This document shows, piece after piece, positions 24,101-37,684 of a DNA stretch of 64,000 nucleotides; the stretch's first letter is position 1; each line of letters begins with the position of its first letter. The stretch lies in contig JACATO010002187.1 in assembly GCA_018389105.1 (NCBI GenBank), positions 398,001 to 462,000 of the forward strand, read 5' to 3'. This stretch comes from Nautilus pompilius. Taxonomy: Eukaryota; Mollusca; Cephalopoda; Nautilida; Nautilidae. The notes beneath the pieces are model-generated. The model made no database searches. It saw only the letters and a program-made list of their open reading frames with translations, and was not told the origin of the DNA. The position numbers and the translations under genes were made by a program.

Positions 24101-25007
24101 CTGAATGTGGGTAGACTGTGCTAAGTTATTTCTTTTCCAGCATAAACTTTAAAATGAGCTGAAACATTTTCAGAATAACTAAAATTATTTACGATTATCT
24201 CAGCGAAGCTAAAACAGTAACTATGAATTTGCTTGCTTTTTTTGTCACCTTTTACAGGTAAATAGTTAGGTGTTTGAAATTACAGAAGTATTAAAAGGAA
24301 AAATAGACAGAGATCATTTGATGTTGCATTGTTGAAAGTAGTAACAAACTCTGTGATTATATGTATATTACGAAGTAAAGATGAGGGGGTCACAAAGCTC
24401 AAGAACAGGTATCTCATGGCCAGTAATATGTTATTAATACTGATTAATATCTAATTAAGACATATAGAATCCTAAATGGTAAGAAACAAGTATCCATTTT
24501 TTTCTACTTTTTTGGTTCTCATGTAGGACTAACTTAAAACTTCACGTGTGTTATAATAAACTGGAAATATAAGCCTTTTCTTCTTTTAGTTAACAAATAA
24601 ACCACTGAATTCATGGAACTGTGCAATTTAAAATGCAGCAGACAGATATGAAGGGATATGATGTAAATAAATAAATTCTTCAAAACTTGTTAGTTAACCA
24701 GTATGGTTAAACACAATGAAGAGAAATTACAACGGAACTGCCTATTCATCATGTATGGATATGCGAATAAAACAAAATGTCACATTTTCAATTAAAAAAA
24801 AAATTTTTTTTTTTTTTAAATTGACCATTCTGCAGAGATTTTAGTGCCACTTCTTTTAACTATTCCCAGAAAGCAAATAATATTTTAAAGGAGTGTTTCG
24901 GGGTATTTCTCATTTCTTTGCTATTTGATATTGTCGTTACTGTCCTTTCGCTTACTATTTTAATTCAGCGGACATCTTTGTTTGTATGTTCGAACGAAAC
25001 CCAGCCA

Positions 25008-25060
25008 GATACCGTCATGGCGACGGTATTTAGCTAAGTTTCATTTGAGCATCCCTACTT
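25008..25060 (+). repeat. Dispersed repeat R2, copy b
   Basis: It reads cccagccagata...cgacggtatttagctaagtt, then tcatttgagcatccctact. It is the second copy of the motif at 12.6 kb. Differences are mainly C/T and A/G, as from decay of methylated sites. Confidence 0.4.
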
Positions 25061-26821
25061 TTTTTTTCTTTTTTTTTCATTTAATAAGATAAATCTTTGG
25101 TGCAGGGATGCATTGTGGCTCAGCTCGAGCCAAATAGTCTATTTTCCTCAAGCTGCTAAGAGTGTTAATGGTAATTACTCAAACAACGTCCTGTGCCGAG
25201 AATGCCGTGTTCTTGCATATATATTGAAATCTGAAGTTTGGCTATGACTAAGCAGAATTTCCCTTAGAAAGATTAATAACAAAATCTGCCATTGAACAGT
25301 TGCCGTGCATTTCTTTAAACATATACAGTACATTTATTGCCAGACAATGAGTTCTCTAAATGAATTCCAGAGGGCCAGACTGGGTTTAGAAATTTAAGCT
25401 CCACCCCAGAAAAGAAATACTTATAAGTTTTGATCTTTTAAAACTAGCTGACACTATCAATATTAACTATTGCAACTCTGACCTGCTCTCATCCTGTAGC
25501 CAATTTATACTAAGGTTGTTCAAATAAAACCTAGAAAAGACATAGTATCCCTAGTAATCATAACCGTACTGTTTTTAACTTAGGTGACTAGAAAATTTTC
25601 TGTACATGCTGAAAACCATCTGAAAGTTTGGGGGGGGGGGGAAAACCTGTTTAGTAATCTTACATTTTAACAGAATAAAACCAAGAAGTTGACATTGTCA
25701 ACATATGGGAACCATTATAATAACCTTCGACAGCCAAGTAGCTTTTAAAAAGTGTCAAATATATATGGTTGTTCGGTTAAAGGATGGGTTTTTTCCGTTT
25801 CTTTTCTTTAAGTATGACTACATATTGGCTAGTTTGCCAAAAGAACAGCTAGATTCAGCTACAGGAGAAACTGGAATTCTGTTGTAAAGGACATGGAACT
25901 AAGAAATCATTGAAGCATCAGCCAGATGGCTGAGTAAACCATCACCAAAGGAGATAAAAGCGGGCTGAAAACGTCTGTCTGCGAAATTGGCAAAACATCT
26001 ACCACCTAAAATAGAAAAAAAAGGTGGATGACATAAGAAAGGCAAAATAAGGCAGCAATGTCAGACCACCATTGGTTTGCTCAGCCTAAGGAATGGTGTT
26101 GGATGGCTAAAGGAAGCTAGTCCCTTTGTCCCTGAAGTGTAGAGTCATGGGATGATAGTGACAAGACTATTGTACAAAATGGAATTGTTTTGAGTGCAAA
26201 GTGGTTTTTAAATTGTATCTATTTTTTTTTTTTTTTACAATTTCTATTGATTGAGTGCAACAAGTACAATTTGTCTATAAAGGAAACTAATTTGGCTATA
26301 CCAAGGGTTTATTAGTAGGAAATTTGGTTACTATTTTATCATCTATTTATTTTTAAAACAATTTCTGCTGTAGAGAGAAACACACACACATACAAAAGAA
26401 TTGTGAACTTGCAGATGGTACTCAGTTATTAAAATATGTAATGCATAAGGAAACACAGAAAGGTATTAATTATTTTGTTATATATTAGTTATATGATTAA
26501 AACATCTTAGGTTTCATTTACTATTTTTTATTTTGTTAAAGCATACAGTCTGCCATAACGTCTCCACTTGAGAAGGAAAGAAGAACATGTGCATTATGAG
26601 CATGGGCAGGCCCATGATTCACTCCCATAAGGAAGATGAATAGCTGAGGGAGTTTTCAGTGAATGCCAGTATGCAAAAGCAGCTCCACTAGAACTCTCCT
26701 GTCTTAGATGTGGGAGGGAAACAATGCAGCCAGCTGTTTAATTCAATGCAACATCATTTCATTCATAAATACAGATTTTTAAGTTATGAAAACCAACCCA
26801 ACTCTACTAAGTCAGAGTTAC

Positions 26822-26928
26822 CTGCCCCTTGGCAAATTCTCTTCTTTGATTAACACTTTTGTTGTAGTTAGCATGAGTCAGACTACTGTACTGAGAAATA
26901 TTCTCTCTTTCACTTCCTTTGTGAATAT
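26822..26928 (-). CDS. Candidate exon, unidentified minus-strand gene
   Basis: The acceptor cttattttatctcttgctcag is strong and the donor is GGGGCAG|gtaact. The 107-base exon is open for 35 codons: IHKGSERENISQYSSLTHAN then YNKSVNQRREFAKGQ. It starts with two bases of a split codon, matching the phase 1 end of the candidate exon at 28967-29060, and leaves in phase 0. Unrecognised family. Confidence 0.42.
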
Positions 26929-28966
26929 CTGAGCAAGAGATAAAATAAGGCTTGTCTGTGTAAATATGTGCTGTCAGCAACAATATCAATCTAACTTTTT
27001 TTTTTTTAATGGTGTGGAAAGGGAAAACAAACAAATGGAAGTGAATATTAAAATCTTTAAAAATAGAGATTGGAATTTTCTTCACAGACAACATAATTTT
27101 GTCTTTCTCGATTCTGGTAACCTATAACATCAGAAATATAAAAAAAGAAATAAACTCTTAAATACTTTAACTTCTTTTACACTTAAATTATTTGGAATAG
27201 AACTGCAAGTGTTCACAATGCGTTTATTGAACAAACTTTCTAATTCCAATGTAGCTTTTTTTTTTTCAATTAACCCTACACTTGTGACATGGCTTTTCAA
27301 AGTATATACCACATTTCCCAGTGCCTGCATTTACACAGTTGTTGTCATGGCTGGCTCACGAATCATCTTGCCTACAATGGACAGTCACCATTGGACCAAT
27401 GAGGTTCAAGGCTAAGGCCTTGGCTGTGCTTACATTTGCCTTGCTTGTTCTTTGACTCATTTGTGTGCCTTCCTACGCATATTTCAGGCTACAACAGTTA
27501 TAAAGCCTGTGAGTGTTGTTGTCAGTAGGAGGAGAATTGGTGACCATAAACCTTTGTTCTAAGTTACCGAGCGTCCTGATATGACCTCACAGTTTATATA
27601 TATATATATATTTTGGTGGGGGAATGGGAAATCTAGTGGAACCCATTGGGTGCAAAACAAAAAGGAGTCAAACTGGAAGTGGTAGATTATGCCAAAGAGC
27701 ATGGAAATAGAGCAGATAAAAGACATTATTTATTCCCCATCCATCCAAGAAAATGATGCTGGAATGGCAAGTGGCAAGAGCAAGAACTAACAAAAATGGG
27801 AAAGGACAAAACACCCCTTATGTGGGCATGCTGCAAAATGTCCTCAGCTGGAAAAAAAAAGAGGGTTGGAAAATCAGAGAGAGAGAGAGAGAGATCAGTA
27901 GAAAAACTGAATTACTGTATCTACCACACGGACTGTATGGGAAGGGGGGGGTGGTAGAAGTAGCAAGCGGTATTAATGTGGGTTAACATCTTGGTGCTAC
28001 AAAAGTACAGCCCAAGGACGCACGACTGTAACCAGTGCCGCTGTTTTCTCTCCAGAAGAGCAAATGTAAATATTAAAGTCTTTCAGTGCATATTTTTCTT
28101 TTCTTTTCTTTATTTATTTATTATTTATTTTTTTATTGAAATCTTGGCGAGTTTTCTTACGGTCCAGTAAATAGGTAAACACTTTTCCCAAAAGCACCAG
28201 AGACTTTCTTTATGATTTACCTGACTAGACAAAAAACCCACCAGTGCACATAGAGAGAGAACTTGAGCCACCACGGCTGGATTATCATCGCATTTTTACC
28301 ATTCGGCCTAGTAAATCTCGAACGGCCACGTCCTGTGTCTAGTTCAAACTTCAAACCTGTCCCGCACAGGTGAATGTACGAACCCCGACGACGATGATGA
28401 TGATGATGATGGGGGGGCCCTGGAGAACTATTGGAGATAAGCAAGCAGCAGAAAACCATTAAAATATATATATATATATATTGTTTCCAAAGCTGCTAAC
28501 TTCTCGTGTATGTTTTTTTTTTTTTGTAACTACCTCATGCACATAGTAGAGATGGAGACAGACTTCAGAAGGCGTAAGTGAATAAAGAAGATATGGACAC
28601 ATACACTGGGGCGGGTGTAGATAATGCTTCAGAGCCGTTAAACATTTGTCACATAATAAAGAAAATGCCAAATTTTATATCATATACTGCATGGAGAAGG
28701 CTAGAGTTGCAAATAAGAAATCAAGTTTCTAAAATTTGTACAGATGGTGGTGGGGTTGGAAATAGATTTCAATATAGTAGGTTTCTGAAATTAACATAGT
28801 CGACAACAACCTGAGAACGTCACTATAGTAACTTATATACATATATAATGAACGCACTCTTATTTTAATATACTTATAAATCCATCTAATTTCCTTTAGT
28901 AGTTTGATGTTAATGCAACTTTGTTAAAGGCTAACGCAGCAACATCTGAAGTACTGTCACACTAAC

Positions 28967-29060
28967 TGTCACAATTTGGGTAAATTATCAAATGCAGTCG
29001 CTGCTCGACACGTGGAATCTGAAACAAATTCTTCCGAGGAGGTGATGCTGAGAGCCACAC
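28967..29060 (-). CDS. Candidate exon, unidentified minus-strand gene
   Basis: The acceptor is gctggtttttgccatacag; the donor TGACA|gttagt is weak. A phase 0 reading gives VWLSASPPRKNLFQIPRVEQ then RLHLIIYPNCD and links in phase to the exons on either side. A second frame is also open over most of the exon (SITSSEEFVSDSTCRAATAF), so either the frame or the donor could differ. The base composition is richer than the surrounding intron. Confidence 0.3.
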
Positions 29061-30063
29061 CTGTATGGCAAAAACCAGCTACAATTTCTTTTTTAAAGTT
29101 AACAAGCCCGGCTTTTGATATTTCGTGTAGACAACGTATCTGAAAGCAACTGCCTTATACCCTAACACGCTGATATGTTTATAAAAAAAATACAGGTTTA
29201 CTCAATTTAAAAATAAATTATAAAGATGTGGGATTAGAGGTAGTGGTGAGTGGGTGGAAGAAAACTGAACACTTGAAATAAACATGCTGGAATTGCTGGT
29301 AGATGTTTATTTTTCCCCCTAAACAGAAGGCCATAAAACTGTGTATGCCAGCTTTTGTAGGGGACCATCACTGTTATACAGAGCAGAAACTGGAAAATTA
29401 CTGTAAGTAAATAGATTCCTACGTACAGAATTATCTGCGATAGGCGAATACAATGTGAGGAAAAGGTAGAAAGTAGAGCCTTGTTATGCTCGCTTGTTTT
29501 GCAGAAGCTAGGAGGAGAAAAATGTGGGGGGGGGGCCACTTAGCCTTGGTGACCGAATGAGTTACCTGGATACAGCTGGTGCTCTGGAGCAGTGGTTAAG
29601 ACACGAGCCAGTCACCCAGAAATATTCCTGCTGAATGCTTCATTTTACAGAAGTGGGAGGAAAACAAGGGCATCCAGAAGAAACCGTGCTGCGTGCGTGC
29701 GTGCGTGTGCCAAATCAGGCTGATCCCAACCGAGAATGACTCTACCTTAGCGGTCCATCTGACTGACACCTGGCCACAGCATTGCCCATGGATCTCTCAA
29801 AATAAATTACATAAACAATATCCTTGCACGTATGGTTGTTTAGCATAGTGCATAAATAAAATTTATACTCTGTACTCAAAAAGCAGAAATTTTTATCTTC
29901 AATTATCTCGTGTACGGGCAGACGTAGTGAATTATCTGTAGGTTGTTTTCTGAGATTAGCAAGCAATGGTTGCAAACTGGAATTTTTAGAATAAGAAAAT
30001 TTAACAGAGGTTTTCGTGGTTTAGCTATTCAACAGGTGAAACAAATTTCTACGCAGCTAATAT

Positions 30064-30250
30064 GCATTGTTGTCTGGTGGTTAGACTAGTAGACTGCTGC
30101 AGTGGATGGTCCAAGTCAAATCTTGGTCAAAATTGGTCCAGTTTGGCACGTGATTTCCTGCCACATCAGAAAATGAAGCGTTCTGGTAGGAGCTTGAGAA
30201 GTGCTGATGCAACTCACTTGGTGTATAAGCACAAGGTCCCTTATATCTCA
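30064..30250 (+). repeat. tRNA-derived SINE-like repeat, copy 3
   Basis: Box A-like ctggtggttagactagtaga is followed by ggtccaagtcaaatcttgg as degenerate box B, then ttggtccagtttggc. It ends 94 bases before a Tigger element starts. Confidence 0.5.
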
Positions 30251-30344
30251 TAACCAAGATAAAATTCACAGGAAGCACATGACTTAACTTAGTATGCAGT
30301 ATATACACAACAGACTTAGGTTGGTTACACTTTGGTTTTAAGTA

Positions 30345-32266
30345 CAGTAGAGTCTCGATTATCCGACTTCTGTTATCACAACATTCTGGTTTTATCCAAC
30401 ATACTCACGTGACGTAAGCCATTTCAAGGCTAAGTGTCATCATTCCGATTTATAGCATTGAGGATACGTGTGCATTTGTTTTTTTGTCTGTCTGTCTCAG
30501 TGCGTCGCTTTGAAGCGTTAAAAAGACCAGACAAAGGCGAGTCCATGGAAAGAATTGGATCCGAACTTCGTGCGGGAAGAGGAAAAGAAGCGAGTTAGAG
30601 AAGTGGTGCTCCGGTCGAGCCTCTAGTTATGGAATAAAGGCTAGAAAAACTTGAAGAAATGCGAATGTGGAAAGGTGAGCGAAGCTTTATTCCTACGGCT
30701 CACACAGCAAAGAGACAAAGGCATGCCTATACCAGGCCCTATACTGAGAGAGACAGAGAGAGAGAGACAGAAAGAGCTCTGATTTTCCAAAAGGAATTAA
30801 ATGAAGGTGATCCTGATTTCACGGCTGGTGTAGGTTGGCTTCATCACTGGAAAAAAAAAAATACGGAATAAGACAGCTTAATATTTGTGGGGGGATCAGC
30901 AGCGAGTTCTGAGGGAATTTCTTGATTTTAAAACAAAATTTCATCTTCTTATCGAAAATGATGGAAGCATCAAGGGAGCAGGTATAATATAACTGCGATG
31001 AAACTGGACTACACTATAAAATGTTGCCTGCAAAAACTCTTGAAGCTCCAGCTGCCAGGTATAAACGGAGTTAAGAAGGAGGGACTATTCTCGCTTGTAG
31101 CATCGCTGCTGGTAACCATGAACTACAGCTCTCATTTATTGGAAAGTCGAAGAAAACCAAGGACTTTTGAAAACCTGGCTCCTGCTGTGCTTCCGGTTTC
31201 TTAAAAAAAAATCAGAAGGATGCATGGATGGATTCAGACACATTTTCTGAAGCTGGTTTTTTTCCAATGAATTTGTTCCATCAGTAGAAAAGTGTTTGAA
31301 ATCGCTAAACCTGCCAGGGAAAGCAGTCCACCTCAATGATAATGCGTCATCTCATCCTGACAAGGATGAACTGAAAAGTGGTAACATTAGAGCAATCTTT
31401 CTTCCTCCTAATGTCACCTCATTGTGTCAGCCCAGGGTGTTCTTCAAGCACTAAAGAAAAAATATTGCCATAAGCTTTTAACTAAGCTTATTTATGCGAT
31501 GGACAATGGAAACGGTATGCTATATATATGTTTAAAAAAGTGAACCTTAAAGATGTTATTTACTGGATCGCGCAATCATGGGATGAAACTGAACCAGTAA
31601 CCCTGGCAAGATCATGGAGAAAGTTACCCCCTGGATATGAAAATGAGCAAGAAATGGCTCGAGAAGATGGTGATAATCTGCTTCCTTTGTGACAAGAAAT
31701 TCCAGGCTGTGAGAAAGCAAATGATGATGGCATGCAGGAATGGATACAGAAAGACGAGCAAGAAAAACTGACTGACAATGACGTAATTGCTATGGTGAAT
31801 TGGAATGAGAATGAAGATGATGAAGAAAATGGCACTGAGACTGCGCTGGGACTAGACAAAGCAGAGAAAATGAGTCATAGTGAATTGGTCAAGGCCTTCG
31901 AGGCGGCACTGGCTTACGTAGAACAAGCCACAAGGAAGAGAAACAAAACAGGAAAACAAACTTTAATCACTAAATTTTTTAAGTAATAACTTTTTCATTG
32001 ACCATATTGTATGCTCATGCACTTGCTTGTAATTACATGTAATTTAAAATGTGTTGTTCAGTTAACTAGATGAATCTATTTCTGTAAAAATATCTATTGC
32101 AGTACAAGTAGTTGTGTAAGGGTTACTGGACAGTATTAATAAAAAAGATTTCAAACTTATGCTGGACTTCCATTCAGTTTGTGTTTCTTTCATCCCGCAT
32201 CCACCATTTCCGTATTATCCAACCACCAGTCGTTCCTGTTTATGTCGGATAATCAATACTCTACTG
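30345..32266 (+). mobile_element. Tigger (pogo-superfamily) transposon, complete ends, broken transposase
   Basis: The 1922-bp element has 23-bp inverted repeats: CAGTAGAGTCTCGATTATCC at left and CAGTAGAGTATTGATTATCC at right, then GAC in both, with two mismatches. It is bounded by TA at 30343-30344 and 32267-32268. These ends and the internal gene identify it as Tigger-like. Confidence 0.9.
30520..31986 (+). pseudogene. Broken Tigger/Jerky-type transposase
   Basis: The catalytic domain can be followed across frames: NCDETGLHYKMLPAKTLEAP at about 30990, LACSIAAGNHELQLSFIGKS at about 31090-31150, LNLPGKAVHLNDNASSHP at about 31300-31355 (second catalytic Asp in DNASSHP) and IFLPPNVTSLCQP at about 31393-31430. 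The C-terminal helical domain is open from 31732 to the stop at 31984 (SHSELVKAFEAALAYVEQ, TLITKFFK). Several stops and frame changes interrupt the first two thirds. Confidence 0.85.
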
Positions 32267-35200
32267 TACTCTCATTTCTACTACAGCGATTTTTAGGTTA
32301 AGTGCCATTTTGTCTTTCAGTTAGGCATAATAATCTTCGATATCAGCAGCACATTCAGTCGCTACTCCAGTGAGTAAATCAACAACACATGGAGAGGTTG
32401 GAAGACTCAGTTTCAGATTTCTCTCTCTCTCTTTTTTTTCCAAGCGGATAAATAGATTGCTGCATATTTCAGTCAGCCCAGATTTACTGTTGATATGTAA
32501 CACACCTATTTTGGCAGGATTTATCTAAAGGACAATTTTGAAGCAACAGCAATGTTTTGTATATTGTTTCATAATGGTGATGTTTCTTGCTGATAATAGA
32601 ACCAACCAACCCCTTGTCCAACAGTTATTTACAACTCTGTGAATTGTACTCCAAGTAAAATCCGACGAAGTACTTTGGCTCACTACTTAAAAAAGAAGAA
32701 AAAAAAAACATTTGATGGAATCGGGAGAGTTGCTCTGACATTATTTCTATAATAGTAGCTACACTAATTAATCTAACATCTTCTGGACTTGTTAAAGAGA
32801 CTGTAATTAACTAAGTTGAAATTTTGTGGGGGGTTGGTTACTCAATACCTCCCTTATGATGGCGTCTAACTCTTTCAGATCACATGGTTTTGTTGTGAAG
32901 AAAACGCCATGTCAGGTTAGTTTTAGGCTTCTGGCAGGAGGCCATTCCCATGAAGCGGAAAATGGCCGTCTAGCCAGCGACATCCATCACTGGAGTGATG
33001 CTGAGGGAGGTATAACATTTGCATTCTCCCACTGAACACAAAATCATCCAAGTGCAGTAACTGGTCAGAAGGGCTTGTGGTTGTTGGCATGGGCAGTAGT
33101 TTTTGCTCAGTCTACACTACTGAACATAGATAAAAGTAATCCAGTAAAATTCTAGTACCTGAAAAGCCACTGCTTTTCAGTACTCAAATCTTTCAGAGCA
33201 ATAATCAGTGCACATCCAGAAATATAGAGATTAAGGAAAATACTGATTAGCCTCAATATCTGCATAATAAACCAATCAAATTCAACTTGCCACTGAAAAG
33301 CAGCTTTACTTTTCTTTTTTTTTTTTTACCAGTAATTATTATCAAAATTCCACAATTCACGCACATTTGCACACAGTTGAATGACTAAGTAAAATACATT
33401 CTTAGCAGAGATGGGTCAGGGATCTATTGAGCATAGAAATAGAAAGAAATCCAGGACTTTTCGGCTACGTCAAATTTCAAAGTTGGGCAGTTTCATTTGA
33501 CTGTAATCATATATTTTGCCTTAGGATTCTTGTCTGAAGTTAGCGATATCTCAGATAAAAACAACAAAAATTCCAGTTTATAGAAAGCAAAAGGCCTCAT
33601 TAAGACTGCACGCCAACTGGGAGATGTTATAAACGTTGAACAGAACTATATACCATTTAAATCAGTAAAAAAAAACCAACAAACAATTTGTTTAAATTAA
33701 GCATTTATCAGTCCTTTTTCAAAATAGTAACTTGGCAAAATAACTTAAATCTCTTATCAGTTTCCTCAACATGTTCTGCATTCAAAATTTATTATCCAAA
33801 CAAGCAAACCCTGGCATATACTAAACTGACAGCTGTTTAGGAAACTATAACGATACAGAGGTCACGTGAAGTTATGACAACAGAATTCTACAATAGTATA
33901 ATAGATAGCTTTTATTTCCTAGTAAGCAAAACATGCTGCATTCGGCCATGTCTTGTTGTCAGCAGGGATTCAGAGGCACAGATTATCTTTGTCGATATGA
34001 TTTTCATTCCTAGCGTGCCAGGTGCTTTCTTGTTCACCATACTTTTAGTGTGAAAACTTCTAAATAAAGTATACAGGTACCAACAAATTACAAATTAAAT
34101 AATTTTTTGCCATTGCTAAGTTACCGTTTCACAGTTTGTAAAGTACAGACATCTGTTCATACCATGTTGAGCAAATAAGCCATCCCCAGGGGATTCCAAC
34201 CAGTCATTTTGAGCCTTTAATCTTGGAAGCCCAGTTATTCACGAATACAAGGAACCTCAATATATGGCACGCCCCTCACCACTTTCATAAAAAAATTTAA
34301 AAAAAAGGATTATAATCATACGAAAGCAAAGCAAAATAATATCCTTTTCACATTTTGCTGTAAAGGAAACTAAAAATTTGGAGTTTAGAAGACTGGTTTA
34401 TAGTACCACCTCGCATGTGATTCCACTAATTACCCAGTCCAGGGACATAAATGGTTGATATTTCATTACCGATGAACTAAAGTTAGTCTTTTCTGCGATA
34501 TGGACTTCTTTCTTGCTTACTTCCTGGTCCCTAAACCTTTCAAACCTATTACTCCCATGGTCTTTCCCAAGAGGCAGTGATTCGACCTTTCAGACTCTGC
34601 TGGTCTAATGTTTCTGAAAAGCGCTTTGACATATTTTGGACATTTTCTGAGATTGGACAGAACTGGCCATGTCAAAGAGAGCGTTCAACAGTTTTAGCCA
34701 TGTTGTAATTGGGACCCACACGTGCAGCCATTCAGGAGGGAACAACCAGTATGTATGTAGGCTGCTAATCTATACCTGTAGGTCCTTGGGTAACCTGTAA
34801 GAAAGAAAAAAATCTCTTCGCACATTAGCTGATTTTAATTCCTTCAGATCAAGGTGTGTGTCGCTTTAGCTTTAACTTTACAAAGGTGGGGGAAAGAGTC
34901 TCTCTTCTAAAATAGTACAGTCTCCAGGAGTCTGGCACAGTTTTCACTCTAGTAATCAGTGTGACCGACTAATCTAAATCCTAATTATAAACCCTGTGGC
35001 AAAGGACTACAAAAATCAAAAAAAAAAAAGAAAATTTCTGTGCTAATGCCAAGCAATCCTATTATTAATGGTTCATTTAATTAAAACAGATAAAACGTTT
35101 TCAACCAATAAAAGCATGCAAGAATATGGGGCATAATAGCAAAAAAAAAGGTGTAATTTGAAAGAACTATGCTATAACGGTAATAATATTAATAATGATA

Positions 35201-37542
35201 ATAATGATTATGGAAATGCTGCTATTACTAATAATAAACCGCAATGATAAAACTGACATAAAGAAAGTGAGGTGAAATACACAGAATAACATTCGCCTAT
35301 ATTTCGATGCCTTTTCTTCGTATACCAAATATTTTAAACGACCCTTTTACAAGTTATGGCAGCCAGGTGGTGCACAATATTCTCAGATTCTTCTAATCTT
35401 GCCACGTTTGATCTTACTGGCAGAAAGATGTTCTAATGGAAGTTCGTCAGCAGCTGGTTCCTTCTGAAGTGTGACCATCATGAGGCTGTGGTGAGGAGGA
35501 TGTGTGATCATCAGTTACACTATCAAAATTGAGAGAAACAGGACAAAGCCCACGATGATATCATTGGTGCTCATGAGAGCAGACATCTTTTACTCAATTA
35601 AATAATTGCTCTAAAGTATCTTCTGTTTAAGCCTGTTTTACAAATACGGATCAGTTCATCACTTATCAAAGCAGATGCGGAGTTTTCACTGAATAATCTG
35701 TAAACTGTCAAGTCTTCCACCAGTAAATAATAAATGATCATTGTACAATGCTGATAGCATAATGGATACCTTTAGCAATTTCGTGTATTTTGCATAATAT
35801 AATATATTTTGCATAACCCATTGTCTGAAAAGATTTCTGAAGTTCGTCATTGTGTGTCAACAGTCCCGTCGGTGAAAGGTATGGGCGCCCAGCAGCAGCT
35901 ACAGTGCTGCAACTAAGAGATGGACAGACAGAAAATTTTAAATGAAATACACTAGTTGTCATCGATGTGAGCCAATGCAAAATTGTTGTACCAAAATTTT
36001 TCAAGGTGAGAAAACAACACTAGCAGATTTTAACAATTGTTGGTGGTTTTTCAAACGTCTAAACGATGAAATAATGAGTAACGCTTTTCATGAGATAGGC
36101 AGATAATTAGTAGAGGAACCCGCCTTAAGTCTGTATGTGTCACTGTGTCAGTGCTAAGATTACAGATTTAAACCAAGATGTAAAGGAAATTCTTTGCGGT
36201 CTTCTTAAGGTAATCGTTAATCCGTTCACAGTGCCAGAGGGCGCTACTCCTCCAGTTTCGGTTATCACTGGCCACAACTCTTGCCCGATACCGGAATGTC
36301 CAATCCAGCTACTTTCTTTTTCTCTCCACTATCTTTCATGTGTTCCTTGACCCTGATTTCAGGGCACTCCAGTACTCCAACTGTCACTTCACTTTTGCCT
36401 CTGGTTGAAATGTAAAGAGCATTTCTGGTTTCATAATCCGACAATTTTTATAGGAATGAGCGATTAGCCCATTACCCTACTCCCAAACCTCTTTGTTTGA
36501 CTTCTACCTGTTGACCTTTCCAGCTTGGGTAATGTGACGCTACCAGGAATTGAAATTAATCGTGCAATTAAGTTATTACAAAAAAAAAAGGGGGGGTTCT
36601 TATGGAGTAAATTAAGACTAATTATAAAAAATTATAATCTTTTCTTTATTCTGGTTTCAGCAATTTCGTTTATATCCTAAAAGAATGGAAAAATACAGGT
36701 GTAACACAGCCGAGGCTACTACGTCTTTAAATACTAGAATATATTCTAAATAATACACAAAACATTTTTATCTTATCTATTTTGTACTGATAAAAGTCAA
36801 CAAAGTTTCTTCCTCTTCACACCTTTGTCTTGATCTGTGCCATTCTAAAGGTAATGTTATGATTATTTTTTTGCACCTGGCCAAAATGAATAATCAGAAT
36901 TTTTTAGCAAATCTTTGACATACACAGGGGCGACAGATACAGTGAATAAATGCGATCAGTAATTAGACACAAGGACCTATTAGAGTAACTTTGCTATATT
37001 TTAAAAAGATTTTTCTTTGGTAAAAAACAAAAACAAATCTCGGTAGAACAGGTACACACACACACACACTCACAACTATAAGGGTCAAATGATTATCAAC
37101 AAACCATAAATAGTCTATCAAATACTAGTAAAATTTACTTTTGGTCCCTAATAACCTCCCCTCTTTGGAACCCTCCCCTGTATTGTGACTGAATTTCCTC
37201 CAGTATGTCAGGGTTTGAGATGTATACAGCCCTTTGATTGTCATGTAAAAGTCAATGTGTTGCACTATCATTTTCATATTAAACTCTTTCCCTGCCAAGT
37301 TTTTTTTTTTTTAGTTTATACCCCTAAAATGCTAAACTTTTCAATATTTTTACACTTTTTATTAGCAGAAATAAACAACCTTTATTGAGACACAAGTTAG
37401 TTTTAATTTATCTTTAATCTTGCACTTTGAAATATTTCACTAATGCTTCTTCACAGAAAGGCAAATGTCAAAGCATTTCATGCCACAGAGAAGCACACTG
37501 CAGCATTCACAAAACACTCTAGTATCACAGGGAAATCCTCAC

Positions 37543-37684
37543 CTTTAGCATATACCCTGCAGGGTCTTCCTGGATCTGAACCAACAATAATTTTGGTAAC
37601 TTGTTGAGCAGAAAATCAATACTCTTCTTGTGGACACTGACATCTTTGAACCCCAAAATGATGCCATTTCCGTTAACAGATTCA
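37543..37684 (-). CDS. Candidate exon, unidentified minus-strand gene
   Basis: The donor is CTAAAG|gtgagg. Forty-seven codons are open: ESVNGNGIILGFKDVSVHKK, SIDFLLNKLPKLLLVQIQED, PAGYMLK. The acceptor I use (caatggag|TGAATC) is weak in pyrimidines. The sequence around it is an imperfect 17-base tandem duplication (GAATCTGT-AA-GGA twice), which shifts the frame and may have created or damaged the site. The LGF...IDFLLNKLP...Q pattern loosely recalls LOTUS/OST-HTH domains, but that is a guess. Confidence 0.4.

Larger units (their letters stand above)
22444..26821. other. Intron or intergenic gap after the LRR gene
   Basis: It holds a CA repeat (22810-22822), a CT run (22918-22941), a SINE-like head near 24.0 kb, repeat R2b and many poly-T/poly-A runs. 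Possible degraded SINE tails occur near 22955. I see no supportable gene. Any missing exon of the minus-strand chain between 17.8 and 26.8 kb would lie here or at 18-22 kb. Confidence 0.4.
26929..37542. other. Gap with a Tigger element, SINE copy and unique AT-rich DNA
   Basis: Besides the candidate exon at 28967-29060, the Tigger element and a SINE copy, there is a short open minus-strand stretch at 28222-28351 (ends GTCAG|gtaaat) whose coding status I cannot judge. A TA microsatellite lies near 27594 and a GAT repeat at 28391-28410. The region 33.0-37.1 kb is unique AT-rich sequence without a recognised gene. Confidence 0.4.

Noticed and set aside
28222-28351. Minus-strand open stretch reading FELDTGRGRSRFTRPNGK
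   Set aside because: The donor is acceptable but the acceptor is poor. The phase fits neither neighbour, and it may be part of a repeat.
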